Part shown: positions 9,493-17,921 of the stretch, one piece after another
Numbering within the stretch: position 1 is the first letter of the stretch
Layout of the letters: every line of letters begins with the position of its first letter
DNA from: AP-15 sp963832875
Lineage (GTDB): Bacteria; Pseudomonadota; Alphaproteobacteria; ATCC43930; CGMCC-115725
Reading direction: 5' to 3'
Assembly: GCA_963832875.1 (NCBI GenBank)
Contig: CAWHWB010000001.1
Location: 1-64,000, forward strand
Length of the DNA: 64,000 nucleotides
Notes under the pieces: model-generated
Database searches by the model: none
Told to the model about the DNA's origin: nothing
Seen by the model: the letters and a program-made list of their open reading frames with translations, nothing else
Position numbers and translations under genes: made by a program

Positions 9493-10206
9493 TCAGCAGC
9501 CGAGCTTGGCGGCGAGGTCGATAAAGCTGTCGGCGATCACGTCGAAATCGTGCTCGGCTTTGACGTCGCGGGTCTTGTTCGGGCCGTGCTCCAACGGCCG
9601 GCTGACAAAGGCGGTGCGAAAGCCCCGGCCGCGCGCGGCGACGAGATCGCCATTGTGAGCGGCGACCATCATGCACTCGGCGGGTTCGAGGTCGAGAAAG
9701 GCGGCGGTGCGGTCATAGGCCTCGGGCTGCGGCTTGTAGGCGTGCGCGACCTCGGCGCCGAGGATCGCATCCCATGGCAGCCCGGCGTATTTGGCCATGT
9801 TGACCATCAGCGCGACATTGCCGTTCGACAGGGTTGCCAGAATGAATTTGCGCTTGAGCCGGGTGAGACCCTCGACCGTGTCCGGCCAGCCGTCGAGGCG
9901 ATGCCAGGCGCGGTTCAGATGATCGATCTCCGCTTCGCCGAGGCCGGTGATGCCGAACTCGGGCAATAGTTCGACCAGATTCTCGCGGTGCAGGTCGTCG
10001 AGCCGCGCCCATGGCCGCTCGCCGTTGCGCACCTTGGCCATCGCCGGCTGGTAGCGCGCCCGCCACCGGTCGGCGAAGGCGTGCCAGTCCTTGTCATAGC
10101 CCTTTGGGGCAAGGATCGCCCTGGCCTCGCGGGCGATGCTGTCGCGCCAGTTGACCACGGTGCCGAACACATCAAAGGTCAGAGCCTTTACATCCCGGAC
10201 TGCCAT
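9493..10206 (-). CDS. haloacid dehalogenase type II
   Basis: A 237-residue HAD hydrolase. The nucleophile motif is ALTFDVFGTVVNWRDS (Asp near residue 11), motif II is ATLSNGN, the Lys is in HAYKPQPEAYD, and the final acidic motif is MMVAAHNGDLVAARGRGFRTAFVSR. The order and length match type II 2-haloacid dehalogenases that hydrolyse L-2-haloacids, although phosphatase activity cannot be excluded. The start at 10206 is chosen for AGGAGG about eight bases upstream; an in-frame ATG at 10248 lacks one. Confidence 0.88.
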   Translation of the reverse strand: MAVRDVKALTFDVFGTVVNWRDSIAREARAILAPKGYDKDWHAFADRWRARYQPAMAKVRNGERPWARLDDLHRENLVELLPEFGITGLGEAEIDHLNRAWHRLDGWPDTVEGLTRLKRKFILATLSNGNVALMVNMAKYAGLPWDAILGAEVAHAYKPQPEAYDRTAAFLDLEPAECMMVAAHNGDLVAARGRGFRTAFVSRPLEHGPNKTRDVKAEHDFDVIADSFIDLAAKLGC

Positions 10207-10255
10207 CCTCGCGACCTCCTGTCGATTGCTGCCGTCACCTGCCCTCACCCGGACC

Positions 10256-11440
10256 TCAGACCGCGCCCTTGTCGCGCAACCCGGCGATCGCCGCGGCGTC
10301 GTAGCCCAATTCGCCCAGCACCGCGTCGGTGTGCTGGCCCTGCTCGGGGGTCGGACGCAGCCGGTCGGGCTGCGGGTAACTGCTCAAATGGATCGGTTGG
10401 CCGACCACCTGCTGCGGCCCGTGCCGGGGATTGTCGACCGGCTTGGCGATGCCGAGATGCCGCACCTGCGGGTCGGCAAAGGTCTGGTCGATCGTGTTGA
10501 TCGGGCCGCACGGCACGCCGGCCTTGTTCAACAGTTCCACCCAGTAGGCGCTCGGGTGCCGGCGCATGATCTCGTTCAGATGGGCGATCAGCGCCGGGCG
10601 GTTTTTGGCGCGGGCGACGACGGTTTTGAAGTCGGGGTTTTCGAGCAGGTCCTTGGCACCCGCGACCTCGCAAAAGCGGCGCCACAGATTGTCGCCCGAG
10701 GCGGCGATGTTGATATGGCCGTCGGCGGTCGCGAACATGCCGGTGCCGGGCGAGGTCGGGTGAAAATTGCCTTCCTGGCCGGCGACTTCGCCCTTCATCA
10801 GATAGCGCGCGGCCTGGAAGTCGAGCATGAAGATCTGGGCTTCGAGCAGCGAAGTCTGCACCCATTGGCCCTCGCCGGTGCGCTCGCGGGCGAGCAGCGC
10901 CAAGACGATGCCGTAGGCGAGCAGCAGGCCGGCCGAGGTGTCGTTGATGGCGATGCCAACACGCACCGGCCCCTGTCCCGGATGGCCGGTGATCGACATC
11001 AGTCCACCCATGCCCTGGGCGATCTGATCGACGCCGGGACGGCCGGCATAGGGCCCATCCTGGCCAAAGCCCGAAATGCTGCCGTAGACGATGCGCGGAT
11101 TGATCGCCTTGACCGCCTCGTAGTCGACGCCGAGGCGGTGCTTGACGTCGGATTTGTAGTTCTCGACGACAACGTCGGCGCGCCGGGCCAGCTTGAAAAA
11201 AATTTCGAGCCCCTCCTTGCTCTTCAGATTGAGCGTGATCGACCGCTTGTTGCGGTGCAGGTTCTGAAAGTCGGGACCGTCGCGGCGGCTGCCGGTGGCA
11301 TCGACCTGCTCGCCCGGCGGCTCGATCTTGAGCACGTCGGCGCCCCAATCGGCGAGCTGGCGCACCGCGGTCGGGCCGGCGCGATGCGCGGTCAGGTCGA
11401 GGACCAGGAAATCATTGAGCGGCAGCGCAGAATTCGGCAT
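10256..11440 (-). CDS. CaiB/BaiF family (class III) CoA-transferase
   Basis: A 394-residue protein with the class III CoA-transferase fold: LVLDLTAHRAGPTAVRQLADWGADVLKIEPP at the N-terminus (split here as LDLTAHRAGP and GADVLKIEPP), RNKRSITLNLKSKEG, VVENYKSDVKHRLGVDY, and ISGFGQDGPYAGRPGVDQI, the last carrying the catalytic aspartate region. The family moves CoA between carboxylic acids through an aspartyl-CoA anhydride, often in carnitine, bile-acid or aromatic-acid catabolism. It is encoded just upstream of the HAD gene on the same strand, with a gap of 49 bases. The acid substrate is unknown. Confidence 0.9.
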   Translation of the reverse strand: MPNSALPLNDFLVLDLTAHRAGPTAVRQLADWGADVLKIEPPGEQVDATGSRRDGPDFQNLHRNKRSITLNLKSKEGLEIFFKLARRADVVVENYKSDVKHRLGVDYEAVKAINPRIVYGSISGFGQDGPYAGRPGVDQIAQGMGGLMSITGHPGQGPVRVGIAINDTSAGLLLAYGIVLALLARERTGEGQWVQTSLLEAQIFMLDFQAARYLMKGEVAGQEGNFHPTSPGTGMFATADGHINIAASGDNLWRRFCEVAGAKDLLENPDFKTVVARAKNRPALIAHLNEIMRRHPSAYWVELLNKAGVPCGPINTIDQTFADPQVRHLGIAKPVDNPRHGPQQVVGQPIHLSSYPQPDRLRPTPEQGQHTDAVLGELGYDAAAIAGLRDKGAV

Positions 11441-11497
11441 CGGCGGATCTTTCGGCTGGTCAGGGCAGAGGGAATCTGAAGAGGCCGGGCATCGACG

Positions 11498-11971
11498 TCA
11501 CTCGCCGGGGGCGCCCTGGCGAAACACCTGATCGGCGGTCTTCTGCTGGGCCGGCGTGAGGCTCGCGTAGAGCGCCTGCATCGCCGGCAGCAGCCGCTTC
11601 AAGGCGAGGAGCTCGAGCTCGCTGTCGTGGATGGCGAGTCGCAAATCCTCGACCGCGGTCGGGTTCGCCGGCGCAGGGGCTGGCGCCATCCGCGAATTCT
11701 CCCGCATGACATTGGCGAACGTATCGAATTTCGCCTGCTGTACCGGGGTGATCTGCAACCTCTGGTGCAGCTGGGCCAAATTGGCCTCGACATTCGGCCC
11801 AGGCGCGGCCGGGGCCTGGATCGGCAGAACCGCCCCGAATCCGAGCCCGGGCGCGGCGGCAGGCGCCATTCCGGCGGCCTGCGACGGCGCCGGGTTCGCT
11901 AGCACCAGCGCGCTTGTCAAACCCGCCGCAACCGCCAACCGGCCGGTCCCGAGCTTTAACGGCAACGTCAT
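11498..11971 (-). CDS. Spy/CpxP-like (LTXXQ motif) periplasmic protein
   Basis: A 157-residue exported protein. The signal peptide is GRLAVAAGLTSALVLANPAPSQA, cleaved near residue 32. The mature helix-rich part has two LTXXQ-type turns, LQITPVQQAKFDTFA and ASLTPAQQKTADQVF, spaced as in Spy/CpxP chaperones that protect against envelope stress. A proline/alanine-rich linker precedes the helices. It is followed on the same strand by the CoA-transferase but probably stands as its own unit. Confidence 0.75.
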   Translation of the reverse strand: MTLPLKLGTGRLAVAAGLTSALVLANPAPSQAAGMAPAAAPGLGFGAVLPIQAPAAPGPNVEANLAQLHQRLQITPVQQAKFDTFANVMRENSRMAPAPAPANPTAVEDLRLAIHDSELELLALKRLLPAMQALYASLTPAQQKTADQVFRQGAPGE

Positions 11972-12044
11972 CTACCAACCCTCTGCTCATGGCAACGAAT
12001 AGGGATGCGCCTGGGCCGCTTCGGTTGCAAGCCTGGGCCGCCGG

Positions 12045-13262
12045 TCAGCCCGGCGCGGCGCCCTGGGTTGCTGTTTCCAGCATGTAAAGCGATTGGCTCG
12101 CGGCCATGAACAAGCGATCGCGCTTTGGGCCACCAAAGGTCAGATTGGCGCACACTTCCGGCAAGCGGATGCGGCCGATCAGCTTGCCCGCCGGATTGAA
12201 CACCAGCACGCCGGCATAGCCGAGCGGCGCATTGGAGGCGCACCACAGATTGCCAAAGACGTCGGCGCACATATCGTCCGGGCCGCATTTGACACCGTCG
12301 ACCCTCATGTCGGTGAACAGGCGTTTGTTGGTTAGTTTTGTGCCTTGCAGGTCGAAGGCATAGATGACCCCCTTGCCGCCCGGCCCGGTGTCGCCGGGGC
12401 CCTTCCCGGTGCTGATCAAGTAGAATGTTTTGTGATCCGGCGAAAAACAGAGGCCATTCGGGTCGGGAACCTCCTCCTCGGGGACCACGACCTCCAGCTT
12501 GCCGCTCGGGTCCCAGCGGTAGGTGTTGGTCGGCAGCTCCCGCTTCTTCCCGCCGATGGCGCCAGCGTCCTCGGCACCGATGCGTGGGTTTAAGATCCCT
12601 TGCGGGTTGGTGGGGCCGCCGGCCTCGTCCGGATGACCCTCGGCGATCTGATCACCATAGCCGGGATCGGTAAACCAGACGCTGCCATCGGGATGGGGCG
12701 CCACACCATTGGGCGAATTCAACGGCTTGCCGTCATATGAAGCGGCAATGACCGTCATCGTCCCGTCATGCTCCCAGCGCACGAGGCGCCGCATAAAGTC
12801 CTCGCACGACAACAGCCTGCCTTGAAAATCGAAGGCGTTCCCATTGGCATTGTTGGAAGGCCGGCGGAACACGGTCACCCGGCCGTCATCCCAGATGTAG
12901 CGGTACAGGGTGTTGCCCGAGACATCGCTGAAGAGGAGGTATTGGCCCTGGTTCGACCAGGTCGGCCCTTCCGCCCACAGGGCTCCCGTCCAGACGCGGT
13001 AGATGGCGCCCTGTGTTCGCCTTAACGGGATAAACGAGGGATCGACAACGATCACGTCGGGGTCGGGGTAGAGCGACGGATGGCCGGGCGTCCACTCGCG
13101 CGGCGGGCTGGTGACGACGCTCGGCGGGGTCGGGAGCTTGGCGCTCTGCTGCGCCAGGACCGCACCGGGGGCAAACCCGGCGCTTCCCGCGAGCCCGGCG
13201 CCGGCGGCCAAAATCGTGCGCCGCGACAAGGAGTGCGGGCGCGCCGGCTGTTCGATCATCAT
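12045..13262 (-). CDS. SMP-30/gluconolactonase family protein with Tat signal
   Basis: A 405-residue beta-propeller lactonase. The N-terminus carries a twin-arginine signal (LSRRTILAAGAGLAG), so it is exported folded. Metal ligands of the family are visible: Glu in WAEGPTW, Asn in PLNSPNGVAPHPDG, Asp in GLCFSPDHKTFY, and NANGNAFDFQGRLLSCE in the second blade. Such enzymes hydrolyse sugar lactones. MM at 13262/13259 follows GGGAGGGA, which decides the start; a much longer open frame upstream on this strand is an artefact of the opposite gene. It is divergent from the D-aminoacylase gene. Confidence 0.88.
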   Translation of the reverse strand: MMIEQPARPHSLSRRTILAAGAGLAGSAGFAPGAVLAQQSAKLPTPPSVVTSPPREWTPGHPSLYPDPDVIVVDPSFIPLRRTQGAIYRVWTGALWAEGPTWSNQGQYLLFSDVSGNTLYRYIWDDGRVTVFRRPSNNANGNAFDFQGRLLSCEDFMRRLVRWEHDGTMTVIAASYDGKPLNSPNGVAPHPDGSVWFTDPGYGDQIAEGHPDEAGGPTNPQGILNPRIGAEDAGAIGGKKRELPTNTYRWDPSGKLEVVVPEEEVPDPNGLCFSPDHKTFYLISTGKGPGDTGPGGKGVIYAFDLQGTKLTNKRLFTDMRVDGVKCGPDDMCADVFGNLWCASNAPLGYAGVLVFNPAGKLIGRIRLPEVCANLTFGGPKRDRLFMAASQSLYMLETATQGAAPG

Positions 13263-13463
13263 TCCCTCCCGGATCTGTTCTGACGGCAATTGTGGCTCTG
13301 GCCGTGCAGCGGAGCAATCGTGGACTTCGGTTCGAGGCGGTCGAGCCATGCGAAGGCGGCAGCCTGTCGCGTCGGATTCGCGGTGCTCGGCGGCGCCACC
13401 TTCCGTGTTAAACTTTCGGCAAGTAACTCGGTGATCGGACATCCAGCGAGGAAAGGGGTTGCG

Positions 13464-15167
13464 ATGGCGTATGATCTGTTGATCAAGAACGGCCGGATTG
13501 TCGATGGCTCGGGCATGCCGGCGTTTCGCGGCGATGTCGGGGTCAAGGACGGCAGGATCGCCGAGATCGGCAAGCTCTCCGGCCCAGCCGCGCGCACGAT
13601 CGACGCCGCAGGCCGGGTGGTCGCGCCGGGCTTTATCGACAACCATTGCCATTACGACGCGCAGGTCACCTGGGATCCGCTGTGCTCGTTTTCCTGCGAC
13701 CACGGCGCCACCTCGGTGATCTTCGGCAATTGCTCGTTGTCGCTGGCGCCGGTGCGCAAGGGCAAGGAGGAACGGCTGTCGGAGTTCCTTTCCTATGTCG
13801 AAGCGATCCCAATGGAGGTGCTGCGCACCCTCGAATTCGGCTGGGAAACGGTGCCGCAATATCTCGATCAACTCGACCATCACTTGGGCGTCAACGTCGG
13901 CAATTTGATCGGCCACACTGCGGTGCGCTATTACGTGATGGGCGAGGAGTGCCAGAAGCGCACCGCCACCGACGACGAAATCAAAGAGATGCAGGACCTC
14001 GTGCGCGACGGCATGAAGGCCGGGGCGCTCGGACTGTCGGTGTCGCGCAACCAGGGCCATTTCGACCCGCAGGGCGTGCACATTCCGGCGTTGTGGGCCG
14101 ACGAGAAGGAAATCTTCGCATTGGGCGACGTGCTGCGCGAGCTCGGCACCGGGCTCATTCAGTCGGGCGGCGGCAATGGCGCCGAAATGAAGGACGGGCT
14201 GATGTCGCGGCTCAGCGAGGCAACCGGCCGCACCGTCGTCTACAATAACCTCGGCCAATCGATGCGCCGGCCGGAGCAGTGGAAACAGCACATGGCGCAG
14301 GTCGATGCGACGACGGCCAAGGGCATCCGCGCCTACCCGATGTGCACGCCCAACCGCATCACCGACTATTTCACGATGCGCAACACACAGACCTTTCGCG
14401 GCCTGCCGGTATGGCATCCGATCTGCCTCGCCGCCCCCGAGGAGATGCTGAAGGCCTACGCCGATCCGGAAGTGCGCAAGAAGCTGCATGCCGAAGCGGT
14501 CGAGTTCAAGCTCGACACTCCGCCGCCCGGCATCTGCACGACCTGGTGGGACTACATGGTCCTGCAGACCGCGGTATTGCCGAAGAACAAGCAGTACGAA
14601 GGCAAAACGCTGGGCCAGATCGCCAAGGTGCAGGGCAAGGGGATCATCGACGCCTTCCTTGACCTGGCCGTCGAAGAGAATCTCGACAGCGAATGGCTGC
14701 ACGGCGAAAACAATGTCGACGAGGCGGCGGTCGCCAAGATCCTAACCTATCCGAACGCGATCATCGGCCTCAGCGACGGCGGCGCGCATGTGCAGTTTCA
14801 GAGCGGCTTCGGCTTTTCGACCCGGCTCTTGTCCGAATGGGTGCGCGACAAGCGGGTCATGAGCCTGGAGCAGGCGGTGCGACGGCTGACCTTCGACAGC
14901 GCTTCCACGTTCGGGCTTTATGATCGCGGCTTGCTGCGGCCGGGGCTGGTCGCCGACATCGTGATCTTCGATCCCGACACGGTTCGGCCGTTGCCGCTCG
15001 AGGTGCTGCACGATTTCCCGACCGGCGCCAAGCGCATCAAAGAGCCGGCCGAGGGCATCCACATGACCATCGTCAACGGGCAGGTACTGCTCGAAGACGG
15101 CCGGCACACCGGCGCGTTGCCCGGCCGGGTGCTGCGCAACACTTATTACCAGGGCATCCACGCGTAG
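13464..15167 (+). CDS. N-acyl-D-amino-acid deacylase / D-aminoacylase family amidohydrolase
   Basis: A 567-residue metal-dependent amidohydrolase. The N-terminal composite domain (YDLLIKNGRIVDGSGMP, then VVAPGFIDNHCHYDAQ) carries the HxH metal site; the D-aminoacylase Cys is in FGNCSLSLAPV, a second metal region is in GNLIGHTAVRYYVMG, and the terminal aspartate is in IGLSDGGAHVQF. The C-terminus closes as RPGLVADIVIFDPDTV, as in the family. It hydrolyses N-acyl-D-amino acids or related cyclic amides. The start at 13464 follows GAAAGGGG. The gene probably is cotranscribed with the hydrolase at 15308. Confidence 0.9.
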   Translation: MAYDLLIKNGRIVDGSGMPAFRGDVGVKDGRIAEIGKLSGPAARTIDAAGRVVAPGFIDNHCHYDAQVTWDPLCSFSCDHGATSVIFGNCSLSLAPVRKGKEERLSEFLSYVEAIPMEVLRTLEFGWETVPQYLDQLDHHLGVNVGNLIGHTAVRYYVMGEECQKRTATDDEIKEMQDLVRDGMKAGALGLSVSRNQGHFDPQGVHIPALWADEKEIFALGDVLRELGTGLIQSGGGNGAEMKDGLMSRLSEATGRTVVYNNLGQSMRRPEQWKQHMAQVDATTAKGIRAYPMCTPNRITDYFTMRNTQTFRGLPVWHPICLAAPEEMLKAYADPEVRKKLHAEAVEFKLDTPPPGICTTWWDYMVLQTAVLPKNKQYEGKTLGQIAKVQGKGIIDAFLDLAVEENLDSEWLHGENNVDEAAVAKILTYPNAIIGLSDGGAHVQFQSGFGFSTRLLSEWVRDKRVMSLEQAVRRLTFDSASTFGLYDRGLLRPGLVADIVIFDPDTVRPLPLEVLHDFPTGAKRIKEPAEGIHMTIVNGQVLLEDGRHTGALPGRVLRNTYYQGIHA

Positions 15168-15180
15168 GCGTTCAGGCCGG

Positions 15181-15218
15181 CCCTCACCCCGCCTCGCTGC
15201 GCTCGGGGCGGGTGAGGG
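15181..15218. repeat. GC-rich hairpin (REP-like)
   Basis: Arms CCCTCACCCCGCC and GGCGGGTGAGGG flank a short loop. Similar imperfect palindromes with CCTCACC/GGTGAGG ends occur at 32667-32756 and near 28080, so this is a dispersed intergenic repeat. A second palindromic segment at 15224-15281 (GTAGGGTGG against GCCCTAC) follows. Transcription may attenuate here. Confidence 0.65.
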
Positions 15219-15307
15219 TAGCGCGTAGGGTGGATGCCAAATCCGCCGTGAACGGGCCGGCGGGTCGAGACCCGCCCTACCGCAGTGCCGTTAAGGGGAG
15301 GACCGCG

Positions 15308-16120
15308 ATGCCGACATTCCGCCCGACCCCCGATCTCGACATGCACTACGAGATCGACGACTTCACCGACCCGTGGCGCCGGCCCGAGACGGTGCTGCTG
15401 CTGCACGGCAACGCCGAAAGCGGGGCGGCGTGGTATCGGTGGGTTCCGGCGCTCGCTCGAAAGTATCGGGTGGTGCGCCCGGACATGCGCGGGTTTGGCA
15501 GATCGACGCCGATGCCGCGCGAGTTTCCGTGGACGCTCGACCTCATCATCGATGATTTCGTGCGGCTGATGGACCATCTCGGCATCGACCGCGTTCACCT
15601 GGTCGGCGCCAAGATCGGCGGCACCATCGCCCGCGCCTTTGCCGCCCGCCGGCCCGAAAGGGTCAAGACCCTGACCGTCGTCGGCACGCCGCCGCCGTTG
15701 CGCGCCGGGGCGGCTGAGCGCGTCCCCGAGTTGAACGCCGCGTTCGAGCGCGACGGGGTCGAGGCCTGGGCGCGCCAGACTATGGGCGGCCGGCTCGGCA
15801 GCGGCTTTCCGCCTGCAGGGGTGGAGTGGTGGATCGAGTTCATGGGCCGCACTGCGGTCTCGACCCAATTGGGGTTTATGAAGACCATCGCCTGCGCCGA
15901 CATCCGGGCCGATCTGCCAAAAATCGCCTGCCCGACCCTGGTCATTACCACTGACGGCAGCGGGCTCGCCTCGGTCGAGGAGACTCGCGCCTGGCAGCGG
16001 CAGATCGCCAATTCGTCGCTGGTGGTATTGCCCGGCAATTCCTATCACGTCGCGGCCACCCACGCCGAACCCGCCGCCGCGGCGACCCTCGATTTCCTCG
16101 CCGCCCATCCCGGCTCCTGA
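15308..16120 (+). CDS. alpha/beta hydrolase
   Basis: A 270-residue alpha/beta-hydrolase. The oxyanion loop is LLLHGNAESGAAW (about residues 31-43), followed by RPDMRGFGRSTPMP. The position normally held by the nucleophile elbow GxSxG reads LVGAKIGGTIARAFA, with Lys in place of Ser, which is unusual. The His is in PGNSYHVAATHAEPAA. Start chosen for AAGGGGAGG ahead of 15308. The missing nucleophile suggests a non-hydrolytic or altered role. It follows the D-aminoacylase gene, and product processing in the same pathway is a guess. Confidence 0.82.
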   Translation: MPTFRPTPDLDMHYEIDDFTDPWRRPETVLLLHGNAESGAAWYRWVPALARKYRVVRPDMRGFGRSTPMPREFPWTLDLIIDDFVRLMDHLGIDRVHLVGAKIGGTIARAFAARRPERVKTLTVVGTPPPLRAGAAERVPELNAAFERDGVEAWARQTMGGRLGSGFPPAGVEWWIEFMGRTAVSTQLGFMKTIACADIRADLPKIACPTLVITTDGSGLASVEETRAWQRQIANSSLVVLPGNSYHVAATHAEPAAAATLDFLAAHPGS

Positions 16121-16193
16121 CTCAACCCGCACCCGCCGGGCGCCGGACCCGAACCGGTAAAGCTCAAAAGCGGTATCGTCGGGGCAAATACAG

Positions 16194-16224
16194 CCGTCTC
16201 ACCGAGACGGATCGATCGTCTCAG
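16194..16224. promoter_or_regulatory. paired GTCTCA sites, probable enhancer for the sigma-54 promoter
   Basis: CCGTCTC-ACC-GAGACGG forms a palindrome at 16194-16210, followed by CGTCTCAG at 16217-16224; the two GTCTCA cores are 22 bases apart. They lie about 80-110 bases upstream of the -24 element at 16303. The same core, with 24-base spacing and similar distance, precedes the promoter at 19352. This matches the geometry of activator sites for sigma-54 regulators; the binding protein is inferred to be the product of 17922-19112. Confidence 0.6.
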
Positions 16225-16302
16225 CCGCGGTCGCGCTGCAGGGCCGCGAGGGCAAGCTGTTGAATACAATCGTCCTTAAGAATCGTCCGACAGGGCGTCC
16301 GT

Positions 16303-16318
16303 TGGCGCGAAGATTGCA
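16303..16318 (+). promoter_or_regulatory. sigma-54 (-24/-12) promoter
   Basis: TGGCGCG-AAGA-TTGCA matches the sigma-54 consensus TGGCACG-N4-TTGCW at all but one position, with the required ten bases between GG (16304-16305) and GC (16316-16317). It lies 35 bases upstream of the ATG at 16353, which also rules out the longer open frame starting at 16260. Confidence 0.8.
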
Positions 16319-16352
16319 TCGTCAAAAGATCGTCAGCACATGGGGTGCGTCA

Positions 16353-17372
16353 ATGCGCAAATCGACAATCGCTTTGCTGGCCGCAATCGCGACCTTGGCG
16401 ACGGCGGCGACCGCCCAGGCGGGGGCGTTCCCGATCAACGTGCTGCTTGCGAACTTCAACCTGATCACCAACCAGAATTTCTCGACGACCAGCGAGGTCA
16501 TCGGCCCGGTGCTGATCGGCGGCAACCTCAGCGGCAGCGGCATCCTTGACACCACCGGCACCATAGTTCCAGTGCCGGCGGCTTCGTCGTTCACCGGCTA
16601 CGGCGAGATTAACGTGTTCGGCAGCAACTCGGGAACCTGGGCCGAGACCGGCGTGCAGCACGTCTTTCTCGGCGGCACCAACACCGGTGGCGGCAGCTTT
16701 CTCACCGCCGCTTCGCTGACGACGAATTACCCGTTTCCGGGGTTCAATGAACCGGGCGCAGGGTCCAATGCCCTCACCTTCTCCCAGGACATCTGGGCGC
16801 AGCTGAATGGGACGACCGGGTTGTCGCATACGCTCGACGGCCTGACGGCGAACGGCACCAACCCGTCGGCAGGCTCGGGCACGTTCAGCTGCCCGGGGTG
16901 CACCGGCAATTTGGTGTGGCAGATCAGCGCGGCTCAACTCATGGCGCTTCCCACGGCTCTGGTTTTCCCGAGCTGCCTTCAAGGTCCGACCCCCAGCTGT
17001 GACGGCGTCGTCAACGTCACCGGCGCGAGCTTCAGCACCACCCAAGCCTTCAACACACCGACCGCCTTGCAGGGCCTGATCTTCAACTTCGAGACCGCGA
17101 CCAGCGTCACGATAGGGAATGCCTTCGAGGCATCGATCCTCGCCCCCGACGCGAATCTGCAAAGCAGCGCTTTTATCGAGGGCAACGTCGTGGTCAACAG
17201 CGCCGGAGATACCGCGCCCATAGGGGCCGAAATTCATTATTTCCCATTCGACTGCAGCGACAATCTGTGCACGACGACGGTGCCGGAGCCGGGCTCGCTG
17301 GCACTGCTCGGCGGCGCGCTGGTCTTCCTCGGCGCACTTGCCGCCGTCCCGGCGAGGCGCCGCCGCAGCTGA
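16353..17372 (+). CDS. choice-of-anchor A family surface protein with PEP-CTERM sorting signal
   Basis: A 339-residue exported protein. The signal peptide is KSTIALLAAIATLATAATAQA, and the body begins FPINVLLANFNLITNQNFST and VIGPVLIGGNLSGSG, typical of the choice-of-anchor A domain. The C-terminus is a full PEP-CTERM signal: VPEPGSLALLGG, a hydrophobic helix, then PARRRR. Exosortase normally recognises this signal for delivery to the surface or matrix; no exosortase gene is in the window. A sigma-54 promoter and paired GTCTCA sites precede it, so it probably is expressed together with the matrix genes downstream. Confidence 0.88.
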   Translation: MRKSTIALLAAIATLATAATAQAGAFPINVLLANFNLITNQNFSTTSEVIGPVLIGGNLSGSGILDTTGTIVPVPAASSFTGYGEINVFGSNSGTWAETGVQHVFLGGTNTGGGSFLTAASLTTNYPFPGFNEPGAGSNALTFSQDIWAQLNGTTGLSHTLDGLTANGTNPSAGSGTFSCPGCTGNLVWQISAAQLMALPTALVFPSCLQGPTPSCDGVVNVTGASFSTTQAFNTPTALQGLIFNFETATSVTIGNAFEASILAPDANLQSSAFIEGNVVVNSAGDTAPIGAEIHYFPFDCSDNLCTTTVPEPGSLALLGGALVFLGALAAVPARRRRS

Positions 17373-17437
17373 GCCTCGCGGGGCGGCGGCCCGACGCCAC
17401 CCGCTGTTGCCGATTGAAAACCTGCGGCGCGGCCAAT

Positions 17438-17488
17438 GTCGGAAAATTTTACGCACAAAAACGGCTGGAAAGCGTCGGAAAATTTTAC
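17438..17488. promoter_or_regulatory. direct repeat of GTCGGAAAATTTTAC
   Basis: The 15-base GTCGGAAAATTTTAC occurs exactly twice, at 17438-17452 and 17474-17488, with a 36-base period. It sits 200-250 bases upstream of the sigma-54 promoter at 17692 and looks like a pair of activator sites different from the GTCTCA sites. AT-rich motifs of this form resemble upstream sites in other PEP-CTERM organisms as far as I recall; that link is not verified here. Confidence 0.55.
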
Positions 17489-17691
17489 ATACACCAATAG
17501 ATACGCAACCGACCTCGGCTTATCATATTGATGCGTCGAAGACTCGCAAAAATGCCCGAGACTTTTTAACCATCATTGGGCGACCCGCCGGTATCAATCG
17601 GCGCTGCGACGAACGTCGGTAGAATTGACACTTTTTTGCCGCCACTTTGGCGAGACCTCCTATCTAATTGATAAAACAGGTTAAAATATGT

Positions 17692-17707
17692 TGGCTCGAT
17701 CCTTGCA
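17692..17707 (+). promoter_or_regulatory. sigma-54 (-24/-12) promoter of the regulator gene
   Basis: TGGCTCG-ATCC-TTGCA has GG at 17693-17694 and GC at 17705-17706 with ten bases between, one mismatch from consensus. It lies about 215 bases upstream of the regulator start at 17922. The rest of 17373-17921 holds no gene. Confidence 0.75.
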
Positions 17708-17921
17708 TCGAGCAACGCGCGTAACCGCGAAGGGCGCCTGCACATGATCGTTTCTGTCCGGAACCCGGCGGGCTGTCCGCGGCCCGGGCCAGGCGAGCGC
17801 GTCCCGCCGCGCGGCCGAGCGAAACCCGCGTTTTACCAAGGCCGGGTTTGCCGGTGACGAACGGTTGTCCGACGGCGGGCGGTGCGCCGCGGCGCACGAG
17901 AATATTGGCAGGGGGGCTTCG

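Noticed and set aside
10136..11479. 447-codon plus-strand open frame opposite the CoA-transferase
   Set aside because: The minus strand encodes a complete class III CoA-transferase with conserved motifs; the plus frame has no recognisable domain.
12045..14702. A single 885-codon minus-strand open frame covering the lactonase and the opposite deacylase gene
   Set aside because: Only the part after 13262 encodes the lactonase. The upstream part is antisense to a conserved deacylase, and the ribosome site at 13263-13271 marks the true start.
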